Origin: an uncultured Polaribacter sp.
GTDB taxonomy: Bacteria; Bacteroidota; Bacteroidia; Flavobacteriales; Flavobacteriaceae
NCBI RefSeq assembly: GCF_947500975.1
Contig: NZ_CANMUE010000001.1
Coordinates: 62,001 to 126,000, forward strand
Direction of reading: 5' to 3'
Length of the DNA stretch: 64,000 nt
Below the pieces are notes generated by a model. The model was not told the DNA's origin and did not search any database. It saw only the letters and a list, made by a program, of their open reading frames with translations. Shown here piece by piece: positions 41,016 to 48,982 of the stretch. Within the stretch, counting starts at the first letter, position 1, and the number at the start of each line of letters is the position of its first letter. The translations under genes and the position numbers were made by a program.

Positions 41016-41175
41016 TTATTTTAAACTCTCTCTTCTTTCATTACCATACAAATATTTTAGATCTTTATACAAAATAAGCAAATCTAAAACTTTTCTGATT
41101 TAAATTTCTTACCCATTTCTTTAATCAACCAAATGTTGTTTGATAGCTTAGATAAAAGATAAATGTTTATCTCTC
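41016..41175 (-). pseudogene. Possible decayed coding remnant
   Basis: Adjacent minus-strand frames read ...EINIYLLSKLSNNIWLIKEMGKKFKSEK(F*) (about 41084-41172) and (RK)VLDLLILYKDLKYLYGNERRESLK* (41016-41096); one base insertion near 41090 would fuse them. Confidence 0.35.
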
Positions 41176-41221
41176 AATATCAGATATTTTAATTTTTAAT
41201 TACATTACATCTTAAAATAAT

Positions 41222-41249
41222 AAATGCCCTTGATTTCTCAAGAGCATTT
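41222..41249 (-). terminator. Terminator of FKBP/TSP3-like gene
   Basis: taaatgcccttga-tttc-tcaagagcattta (G-U wobble in minus-strand RNA). Confidence 0.6.
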
Positions 41250-41273
41250 ATATAAATATATTTTGTTTTTTTA

Positions 41274-42179
41274 CTAAAAAATATCAGGATTTAAATAATC
41301 TGCTAATGTAGGATTATTAGGGTCACTAAAATCATTTGCAGGGTTTCCATCTCCATTTGCATCTTCATCAATTGTTAAAACGCCATCACCATCATCATCA
41401 GTATCAAAATAATTTAGAAAACCATCACTATCTGTATCATCATCATTAGGGTTACCATTGCCATCAACATCTTCCGATATAGAAGGAACACCGTCATTAT
41501 CATGATCTGTATTAGGTACAAACTCTAATAAATCTACATAAAACATAATATTTGTATCAACTAAACTACTAATATAATTTGAGGTATTTGATGATGGGTA
41601 AGCTAAACCAGATGGAATAAATAAAACCCCTTTACCCCCATTTAAATAAGTTATTGGACCATTAAAAACACCGCCATTAGCATCTTTTTTTAGGTCTCCA
41701 CCTTTAAATTGTGTAAAACCATATGCCCAACCATCAACTACATTTGTTAAACTGAGCCATACTCCAACAGTGTTTCCATCAAAAGCAGAAGTTGCTAAAC
41801 TAGTACCTGTTAAAGTTCTACCAGAGTATTTTGTAAAAACTGAATCTACTCTTGTAGGATAACCATTATCAATTGTAGGTGTACCTTCATCTAAAACATA
41901 AACATATAATTTATATGCTATATCATTTTCTTCTACATCTAAGGTTTTTAATTTACTATCAGAATACAAAGCCGTTTGACCAGAAACTAATGTTTTAACA
42001 GAATCTACAGTATCATCATAATAATGGTTTTGTAAAAACTTTACCAAACTATCATTATCTGAAAGTGCTAAGGCTTCATGATCTATATCTGCAAACGGAT
42101 TAACAATTGTATCATTAGAACAAGCAAAAAAAAGTGCAACAAGAATTAATATTCCAAAAATGTTTTTTATTTTAATCAT
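41274..42179 (-). CDS. FKBP-like lipoprotein with Asp-rich thrombospondin type 3/EF-hand-like C-terminal tail
   Basis: 301 aa; 'VFTKYSGRTLTGTSLATSAFDG...GWAYGFTQFKGGD...GKGVLFIPSGLAYPSSN...TNIMFYVDLLEFV' then 'DTDHDNDGVPSISEDVDGNGNPNDDDTDSDGFLNYFDTDDDGDGVLTIDEDANGDGNP'. Confidence 0.8.
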   Translation of the reverse strand: MIKIKNIFGILILVALFFACSNDTIVNPFADIDHEALALSDNDSLVKFLQNHYYDDTVDSVKTLVSGQTALYSDSKLKTLDVEENDIAYKLYVYVLDEGTPTIDNGYPTRVDSVFTKYSGRTLTGTSLATSAFDGNTVGVWLSLTNVVDGWAYGFTQFKGGDLKKDANGGVFNGPITYLNGGKGVLFIPSGLAYPSSNTSNYISSLVDTNIMFYVDLLEFVPNTDHDNDGVPSISEDVDGNGNPNDDDTDSDGFLNYFDTDDDGDGVLTIDEDANGDGNPANDFSDPNNPTLADYLNPDIF

Positions 42180-42258
42180 TTAACTATAAAATTAGAGGTG
42201 GCAATTTACCATTTTTATACCTTTGTAAAAAGACAAAAAGTATATTTTACCTTTTTTT

Positions 42259-42639
42259 ATGAGAATAGATAAATATTTGTGGTGTATTCGGTTTTTTAAA
42301 ACAAGAAGTTTAGCAACTGTTGCTTGTAAAAAAGGACAAGTAAAAATAGATGCTAAAAATTTAAAACCATCTAAAGAGGTTTTTGGAAATGAATTAATTA
42401 CTATCAGAAAAAACCAAATAAATTATCAAATAAAAGTTTTAAATTTACCTGAAAGTAGAGTTGGTGCAAAACTGGTAGAGCAATTTAGAAAAGATGTTAC
42501 CCCAAAAGAAGAGTTTGAAAAAACTGAACTTTTAAAATTTGCTAAAGATTACTATAGAAAGAAAGGAACTGGAAGACCTACAAAAAAAGACAGAAGAGAT
42601 ATTGACGATTATCAAGATGAAACTGAAGAAATAATATGA
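42259..42639 (+). CDS. S4-domain RNA-binding protein (Hsp15-like)
   Basis: 126 aa; 'MRIDKYLWCIRFFKTRSLATVACKKGQVKIDAKNLKPSKEV'. Confidence 0.9.
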   Translation: MRIDKYLWCIRFFKTRSLATVACKKGQVKIDAKNLKPSKEVFGNELITIRKNQINYQIKVLNLPESRVGAKLVEQFRKDVTPKEEFEKTELLKFAKDYYRKKGTGRPTKKDRRDIDDYQDETEEII

Positions 42640-43139
42640 TAACACAAGAAAATATAATATTAGATAGTATTCAAATCAATCAAAAAATTAAACGAATTGC
42701 ATATCAAATTTATGAAAGTAATAGTAATGAAAAAGAAGTTATTATTGCTGGAGTTATTGGTAATGGATATATTTTTGCGGAAAAATTAGTTACAATTTTA
42801 AATGAAATTTCATCGCTTAATGTATCTATTTGTAAGGTAGTCATTAATAAGAAAAAACCTCGAGAAAAAATTACAACTTCTTTACAAACAGCAGATTACA
42901 AAAATAAATCGTTGGTTTTAGTTGATGATGTTTTAAACTCTGGTACTACCCTAATTTATGGCGTAAAACATTTTTTAAATGTACCATTAAAAAGATTTAA
43001 AACTGCAGTTTTAGTAAATAGAAACCATAAAAAATATCCTGTAAAAGCTGATTTTAAAGGTGTTTCATTATCAACATCAATAAAAGAACATATACAAGTT
43101 GATTTTAAAAATGAAGAAACTAAAGCTTATTTAATTTAA
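42636..43139 (+). CDS. Phosphoribosyltransferase family protein
   Basis: 167 aa; 'LVLVDDVLNSGTTLIYGV' PRPP motif. Confidence 0.88.
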   Translation: MITQENIILDSIQINQKIKRIAYQIYESNSNEKEVIIAGVIGNGYIFAEKLVTILNEISSLNVSICKVVINKKKPREKITTSLQTADYKNKSLVLVDDVLNSGTTLIYGVKHFLNVPLKRFKTAVLVNRNHKKYPVKADFKGVSLSTSIKEHIQVDFKNEETKAYLI

Positions 43140-43650
43140 AGAGCTTACTAATTTTTTTAGCAATTTCTTTCTTTTTAACATCATCAATTTTAATAGTATG
43201 CTTTGCTTGTTCATAAAAAGGTCTTCTTTCAAAAAGATGTTTTGCTACAAACTCAGGAATTTTATCATCACCTAAAGAAGCAATTAACGGTCTTTTACTT
43301 TTCTTTTTTATCAATCTTTTTATCATTGTAGATGTACTACCCTGTAAATATATTGAAACCGAATCTTTACTCGAATTAATTACTTCCATATTATTTGCAT
43401 AACAGGGTGTACCACCACCTAAAGCAAGAATATATTTTTCGCCTTTTAGAATTACTTCTTTTAAATATTTATTTTCAATATTTCTAAAATATATTTCTCC
43501 TTTTACTTTAAATATTTCAGAAATAGTCATCTTTTCTTTTTCGATGATATAATCATCTAAATCAATAAATTGATAATTAAGTTTTTTTGCTAGTAATTTT
43601 CCAATACTAGACTTTCCTGAAGCCATGTATCCTAATAAAACAATTTTCAT
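43120..43650 (-). CDS. aroK: Shikimate kinase
   Basis: 176 aa; 'LLGYMASGKSSIGKLLAKKL', 'LGGGTPC', 'KRPLI'. Confidence 0.92.
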   Translation of the reverse strand: MKIVLLGYMASGKSSIGKLLAKKLNYQFIDLDDYIIEKEKMTISEIFKVKGEIYFRNIENKYLKEVILKGEKYILALGGGTPCYANNMEVINSSKDSVSIYLQGSTSTMIKRLIKKKSKRPLIASLGDDKIPEFVAKHLFERRPFYEQAKHTIKIDDVKKKEIAKKISKLFKLNKL

Positions 43651-43789
43651 TTACTTTAAATTTCAGCAAATATCGATAAAAAATGATTGTTTTAAACAGA
43701 AAATTATAATTGATTTCTCTTCAAAATATACTATGCATAATAACATATTAAAGAAAATTATTTCTAATTTAGCAGTTCAATTTTTTATT

Positions 43790-43873
43790 GCACACGTGGC
43801 GAAATTGGTAGACGCGCAGCCTTGAGGGGGCTGTGTTCGTAAGAACGTGGAAGTTCGAATCTTCTCGTGTGCA
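43790..43873 (+). tRNA. tRNA-Leu (anticodon GAG)
   Basis: GCACACG...CGTGTGC acceptor pairs, anticodon arm CAGCC-TTGAGGG-GGCTG, long variable arm, T-loop TTCGAAT; CCA not encoded. Confidence 0.95.
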
Positions 43874-43942
43874 CTTAATAATATTTTATTCTTTCACATA
43901 ATATTAACCTTTATAAGCAGTATAATTACTAATTTTGTAATT

Positions 43943-44746
43943 ATGCAAAAAAATATATTTATACTGTGCTTATTTATTACATTAAGTGCGTTTTCTCAAA
44001 AAGATAGTATACGAACCACTATTTTAAAAGGTCAAATTATACATGCTGATAATAAGAAACCATTAAGTGCTGCACATGTTTTAAACTTAAACACAGTAGT
44101 TGGTACTATTACTAATGACAAAGGTTTTTTTGAGTTACCTACTAAAGCAAATGATACAATTTTAGTTTCTTATTTAGGTTTTTCTTCAATTAAATTAAAG
44201 ATTACTAATGATTTATTAAAAGGGAATGAATTAGAAATTGCTTTGTATGAAAAATCTGAAGAAACAAAAGAAATTGTTATTAAATCTACACAATTAATTG
44301 GTGTTTTAGAAGTTGATGTTAAATTAGTACCAAAAGATAGGTTTACTAGAATTCATATAAATGGTTTACCGCAAACTTATGAAGTGGGTAAACCTAAAAG
44401 TAAAAACTACTCCTCTCCTATTGCTGCTCTTTTTAATCCTGTTGATTTTTTATATAGCCATTTTGGAAAAAAACCAAAGCAATTAAAGAAACTTCAAAAA
44501 TTAAAAAAAGAAGACGGCTTACGTAAAATGTTAGCTGGTAAATTTGATAGAGAAGTAATGATGGAGTATTTAGATATGGATAGACAAGAGTTATCTGAAT
44601 TACTTACAGACTGCAACTACTCTGAATATTTTATTAAAAAAGCATCTGACTTACAAATGATTGAAGCTGTTTTAGATTGTTATGAAGACTATAAAGCACT
44701 TAAAAAAGGAAAGATTGATAGAGATAAAATTCCTGTAAAAAATTAA
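43943..44746 (+). CDS. Carboxypeptidase-like regulatory domain protein
   Basis: ORF 43847..44746 begins inside the tRNA; MQKNIFILCLFITLSAFSQKDS signal peptide start at 43943; 'LKGQIIHADNKKPLSAAHVLNLNTVVGTITNDKGFFELP'. Confidence 0.82.
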   Translation: MQKNIFILCLFITLSAFSQKDSIRTTILKGQIIHADNKKPLSAAHVLNLNTVVGTITNDKGFFELPTKANDTILVSYLGFSSIKLKITNDLLKGNELEIALYEKSEETKEIVIKSTQLIGVLEVDVKLVPKDRFTRIHINGLPQTYEVGKPKSKNYSSPIAALFNPVDFLYSHFGKKPKQLKKLQKLKKEDGLRKMLAGKFDREVMMEYLDMDRQELSELLTDCNYSEYFIKKASDLQMIEAVLDCYEDYKALKKGKIDRDKIPVKN

Positions 44747-44766
44747 CACTATATTTTTAATGAAAA

Positions 44767-44794
44767 GAGCCAAAAAACGAATGTTTTTTGGCTC
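44767..44794 (+). terminator. Terminator hairpin
   Basis: gagccaaaaaac-gaat-gttttttggctc perfect 12-bp stem. Confidence 0.75.
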
Positions 44795-45018
44795 AAATCA
44801 ACTATTAAAACTAACTAATTAATAACTAAAATCCAGTTTGTCTTTTAGTTATACTTTCTTCTGGAAATTCCAGAATCATTCTTTTTCATTTATATTATAA
44901 CTTATTAATTAATATCTTATTACATCTATAAGACTCACTTTTATAATATAAGTTACACATTTATTTGAGTTTAACATAACTTTAAGAACTATGATAAGAA
45001 AGAAATACTTGTAACAAA

Positions 45019-45044
45019 AAAAATCCAGCAAAAGCTGGATTTTT
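45019..45044 (-). terminator. Terminator of SPFH gene
   Basis: aaaaatccagc-aaaa-gctggattttt. Confidence 0.85.
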
Positions 45045-45067
45045 AATTTAATATTTTTTACTAATTT

Positions 45068-45898
45068 TTATTGATTGCCAAGTATAATTGGCATACCTGA
45101 ATCTCCGGACCCAATAACAATTACTTTACTATTTGAAGATTTAGAAAGCTCTATTGTAGCTTCTATTCCTTTATCTTGTAAAATTTTATCAGTAAGAGAA
45201 GCACTTAATATTCTATTTGCATCAGCTTTACCTTGTGCTTCAATTCTAACCTTTTGGGCTTCTTTATCTGCAGTTACAAGTCTAAATTCATATTCTAAAG
45301 ATTCTTGTTCTTGTTTTAATTTACGTTCAATTGCACCTTTAATTGTTGCAGGTAATTTTACATCTTCTACTAAAACACGTTTAACAATTAAAAATTGACC
45401 TGCCAAAAGTTTGGTAACTTCATCTAAAATTTCTTGCTCAATTACATCTCTTTTACTTGAATATAATTGCTCTGGTGTATAACGTCCAACTACACTTCTT
45501 GCAGCAGCATTAATTGCAGGGTCTAATAATTCACGCTCATAGTCTTCACCTTTTGTTTTAATTAAAGAACCTAAATTTTCCAATTCTGGCTCATACCAAA
45601 TTGTTCCATTTACCTTAACCTCAAGCCCATTTACTGAAAGCACATTCATTTCATCAGATATAGATTGTTGACGTACTTTACGAACTATCATTTTGTTCCA
45701 AGGGGCAACAATATGAAATCCTTCTCCATAAGTTTTACTTGTATTTATACCATCACCTAAAGTTTCAAAGATAACACCACCTTCACCTGGTCCAATTGTA
45801 ACTGTTGATTTTGAAAATAATATTATTACTATAACTATTAAGAATATGAAGAAAAATCCTCCTTTTGGAAAATTAAATTCCATTTGTTTATTTGACAT
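45068..45898 (-). CDS. Prohibitin/SPFH (band 7) family protein
   Basis: 276 aa; N-terminal TM, 'TVTIGPGEGGVIFETLGDGI', 'VNGTIWYEPELENLGSLI', 'INAAARSVVGRYTPEQLYSSKRDVIEQEI'. Confidence 0.92.
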   Translation of the reverse strand: MSNKQMEFNFPKGGFFFIFLIVIVIILFSKSTVTIGPGEGGVIFETLGDGINTSKTYGEGFHIVAPWNKMIVRKVRQQSISDEMNVLSVNGLEVKVNGTIWYEPELENLGSLIKTKGEDYERELLDPAINAAARSVVGRYTPEQLYSSKRDVIEQEILDEVTKLLAGQFLIVKRVLVEDVKLPATIKGAIERKLKQEQESLEYEFRLVTADKEAQKVRIEAQGKADANRILSASLTDKILQDKGIEATIELSKSSNSKVIVIGSGDSGMPIILGNQ

Positions 45899-46013
45899 TT
45901 TTATTGTTTTTAAGTTTAATCAAATTTACAAATATTATTTGTTTTAAAATATAAAATGTACTTGCATTTAATTTTATAATTAGTAATTTAAAATAGATTA
46001 TTAAGGCTAATTA

Positions 46014-48041
46014 TTAAATTTTTCCGTGATATTTTCTGATAAACCATTCTACTGTTAATAAGATAATTATTAAAAATAAAACCCATTTCCAATCAATAAA
46101 ATTTTGTTGTTTTACAGTTGATTTTTGAGTTATGAAATACGAATCGTTATTCAATAAATCAGCAATTAATTTATCTGTTTTATTTTTATGAAACACTTTC
46201 CCAGATGTTTTTAAAGCAAGCTGTTCCAGTTTATCAACATTAGCATTAGTAAACTGCTCTTCTATTTGATAATTTGTAATTTTAAAACGACCATATTTAT
46301 TTATTTTCTGTCCTAAAACATCAACTTTATAAGTATAATCTCCAGAGTTTAGGTTTTCAATTTCTAATTGATAAGCATTATTCACTAATGAAAAAGGAAT
46401 TTTAGTAACTTCTTTTGTAGTTATATTTGTAATTGAAATTTGTAACGAAGCCCTAGCATCAAATTGATAATTTTTATCTGTATAAAAAGCAGATATATTT
46501 ATACTTGAATTTGATGGATATAAATTTTTAGCGTTAACTTCTAATCGATTTCTTTTTTTATTTGAAGATAAATATTGTATTAAATTACCAATAAATTTAT
46601 CAAAATCTTTAAAAGAATTTGCACTTAAAAAACTATTGGATCTCCATTTCCAAATTCCTTCACCAAATAAAACGGCAATTTTTTGATCATTTTGCTCTAT
46701 AGTAGCTAACAAAGGTTGTTTGGTTTGTAAACCGTTTATGCTATGTTCTAATAATATTTGATGTTCTTTTTTTATAATAATTTCTCCATACTTGTCTTTT
46801 AAAGGCGGAAAATTATTAAAATCAATATCTTCTTGTAAAAATGTTAGAAAATTTTCATTAAAAAAAGCACCATAATTTTCTGTTTGATTGATAGCTGTTT
46901 TAAAAAATCCTAATTGTTTTTGATTTAAAAAATTCCAATCAGTATTTGCTCCAGAAATTAAAAAATAATTATTATTCTTTTGTGATAATTGAGAAAACAA
47001 TGAATTAAACTTATTATTTGGCTGATATAAAATAACTAATTGATAATCATTAAGTTCTTTTTTAAAATCACTAATTAACTGAATATCTACTGTACGTTGT
47101 TTATTTATTTCTATTGACTTTTTTAAAGCTCCAATATCTGGATGTAAAATCGATGTTAAAATCAATACTTTAGTTTGTTCATCAATTACTTCTACAGAAA
47201 AACTTTTAGTGTTGTTTTTTGTGTTTTTCTCATTATCTATTTTACTTATCGATGCTGAATAATATTGTAATCCTTCTTTAGTAGAAGTTAAATTTGTAGT
47301 TAATGTAGCTGATTTTTTTGTTGAAGAAAACTGTACTTTTTCTCTAAACAATGTTTTTCCTTCACCAAAAATTGAAAACTGTGTAGTTACATTTTCATTG
47401 CCTTCATAATTTAAAATAACTTCAACAGGGAATTTATTTTTAATATAACTGTATTTATTAACGTTTAATTGCGATATTTTAACATCAACATACTTAGTTG
47501 TATCACCTATAACTACAGGGTAAACTGTTTGTTTTGAATTTATAAATTCATAAGCAGGTCCAATAGTTTGATTTCCATCAGAAATTAAAATAATAGGTGC
47601 AATTTTATTTTTATTAATGTCATTTACAGATGATAAAGCAGCAGCAATATTAGTGTTATTTTCTAAAAAAGAAAGAGAATCTGAAACCTGAAGGTTTTTA
47701 CCAAAAGAAAATTCCTGTATATCAAATTTATCAACTAACTCTTTATTTTTGATAAGCTTTGTAATTAGTTGCTTTGTGTTTTCAGTTTCTTCAAAAAAAG
47801 AAATTGACTTAGAGTTATCAACTAAAATAGAAAGTGTTGGTTTTTCATTAATAATTTCAGTTTTCTCAATCTTTGGATTTAATAAGAGTAAAATCAAAAA
47901 AAACAAACTGAACGTTTTTAATGCAAAAAGTAAAATTGTAACTTTTGGTTTCTTTTTTATTTTATAAAAATATTGTAAAAATGCTACAGAAACACTGAGT
48001 AACAATGCTAAAATAATATATAAAATTAATGAAGTTTGCAA
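46014..48041 (-). CDS. Large membrane-anchored vWA-like protein
   Basis: 675 aa; two N-terminal TMs, 'LSILVDNSKSI' (DxSxS MIDAS-like), 'IILISDGNQT', C-terminal TM 'WKWVLFLIIILLTVEWFIRKYHGKI'. Confidence 0.7.
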   Translation of the reverse strand: MQTSLILYIILALLLSVSVAFLQYFYKIKKKPKVTILLFALKTFSLFFLILLLLNPKIEKTEIINEKPTLSILVDNSKSISFFEETENTKQLITKLIKNKELVDKFDIQEFSFGKNLQVSDSLSFLENNTNIAAALSSVNDINKNKIAPIILISDGNQTIGPAYEFINSKQTVYPVVIGDTTKYVDVKISQLNVNKYSYIKNKFPVEVILNYEGNENVTTQFSIFGEGKTLFREKVQFSSTKKSATLTTNLTSTKEGLQYYSASISKIDNEKNTKNNTKSFSVEVIDEQTKVLILTSILHPDIGALKKSIEINKQRTVDIQLISDFKKELNDYQLVILYQPNNKFNSLFSQLSQKNNNYFLISGANTDWNFLNQKQLGFFKTAINQTENYGAFFNENFLTFLQEDIDFNNFPPLKDKYGEIIIKKEHQILLEHSINGLQTKQPLLATIEQNDQKIAVLFGEGIWKWRSNSFLSANSFKDFDKFIGNLIQYLSSNKKRNRLEVNAKNLYPSNSSINISAFYTDKNYQFDARASLQISITNITTKEVTKIPFSLVNNAYQLEIENLNSGDYTYKVDVLGQKINKYGRFKITNYQIEEQFTNANVDKLEQLALKTSGKVFHKNKTDKLIADLLNNDSYFITQKSTVKQQNFIDWKWVLFLIIILLTVEWFIRKYHGKI

Positions 48042-48090
48042 TGGTTTTTATTTTATGGAAAGATATAAAGAACTATCTAAAAACAAAAAA

Positions 48091-48114
48091 CCTGTAACGT
48101 TTATTTGTTACAGG
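48091..48114 (-). terminator. fabG terminator
   Basis: cctgtaac ... gttacagg with A/T flanks. Confidence 0.7.
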
Positions 48115-48138
48115 CTTAATTATTATTTAATTATATAT

Positions 48139-48885
48139 TTATGTTAACATTCCTCCATCAACAGAAAGAGTTTGACCAGTAATATAAGCACTCATATCCG
48201 AAGCTAAAAATATACAAGCATTTGCAATATCTATTGGTTGTCCTCCTCTTTTTAAAGGAATTCCATCTCTCCAACCTTGCACTACTTTTTCATCTAATTT
48301 ATCTGTCATTTCTGTTTCTATAAAACCAGGTGCAATTACATTGCTTCTAATATTTCTAGATCCTAATTCTAAAGCCACTGATTTAGAAAAACCTACGATA
48401 CCTGCTTTTGAAGCAGCATAATTTGATTGACCAGCATTACCTTTTAAACCTACAACTGAACTCATGTTTATGATAGAACCTGCTCTTTGTTTCATCATTG
48501 GTCTAATAACAGCTTTTGTTAAATTAAATACAGATTTTAAATTTACTTCAATAACTTTATCAAAATCATCTTCTGTAATTCTCATCAACAAGTTATCTTT
48601 TGTAATTCCGGCATTATTAACTAAAATATCTATAGAACCAAACTCTTTTAAAACTTCGCTAGCTAATTCTTGTGCAGCTTCAAAATTAGCAGCATTTGAC
48701 TGATATCCTTTTGCAGATACACCAATTGATTTTAATTCAGTTTCTAGTTCTTTTGCAGCTTCTACAGAAGAACTATACGTAAAGGCAACGTTTGCACCTT
48801 GTTTTGCAAATTCTATTGCAATGCCACGCCCTATACCCCTTGTTGCTCCTGTTATTATTGCTGATTTATTTTCTAGTAATTTCAT
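48139..48885 (-). CDS. fabG: 3-oxoacyl-[acyl-carrier-protein] reductase
   Basis: 248 aa; 'GATRGIGRGIA', 'NNAGITKDNLLMR', 'YAASKAGIVGFSK'. Confidence 0.95.
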   Translation of the reverse strand: MKLLENKSAIITGATRGIGRGIAIEFAKQGANVAFTYSSSVEAAKELETELKSIGVSAKGYQSNAANFEAAQELASEVLKEFGSIDILVNNAGITKDNLLMRITEDDFDKVIEVNLKSVFNLTKAVIRPMMKQRAGSIINMSSVVGLKGNAGQSNYAASKAGIVGFSKSVALELGSRNIRSNVIAPGFIETEMTDKLDEKVVQGWRDGIPLKRGGQPIDIANACIFLASDMSAYITGQTLSVDGGMLT

Positions 48886-48930
48886 ATAATTTAGTTATTT
48901 TAAGGCGTCAAAGATACTAAAATAAAAAAA

Positions 48931-48957
48931 CTCGTAAAGTTAAATTTACTTTACGAG
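48931..48957 (-). terminator. Terminator of M16 peptidase gene
   Basis: ctcgtaaagt ... actttacgag. Confidence 0.75.
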
Positions 48958-48982
48958 CTTTTAATTTTTAAAAGAAGTTTGA

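Noticed and set aside
43625-43825. 66-aa ORF overlapping the tRNA-Leu
   Set aside because: It reads into a clear tRNA-Leu(GAG) and has no recognisable protein features.
43847-43942. N-terminal extension of the 299-aa ORF
   Set aside because: Begins within the tRNA; the signal-peptide start at 43943 explains the gene better.
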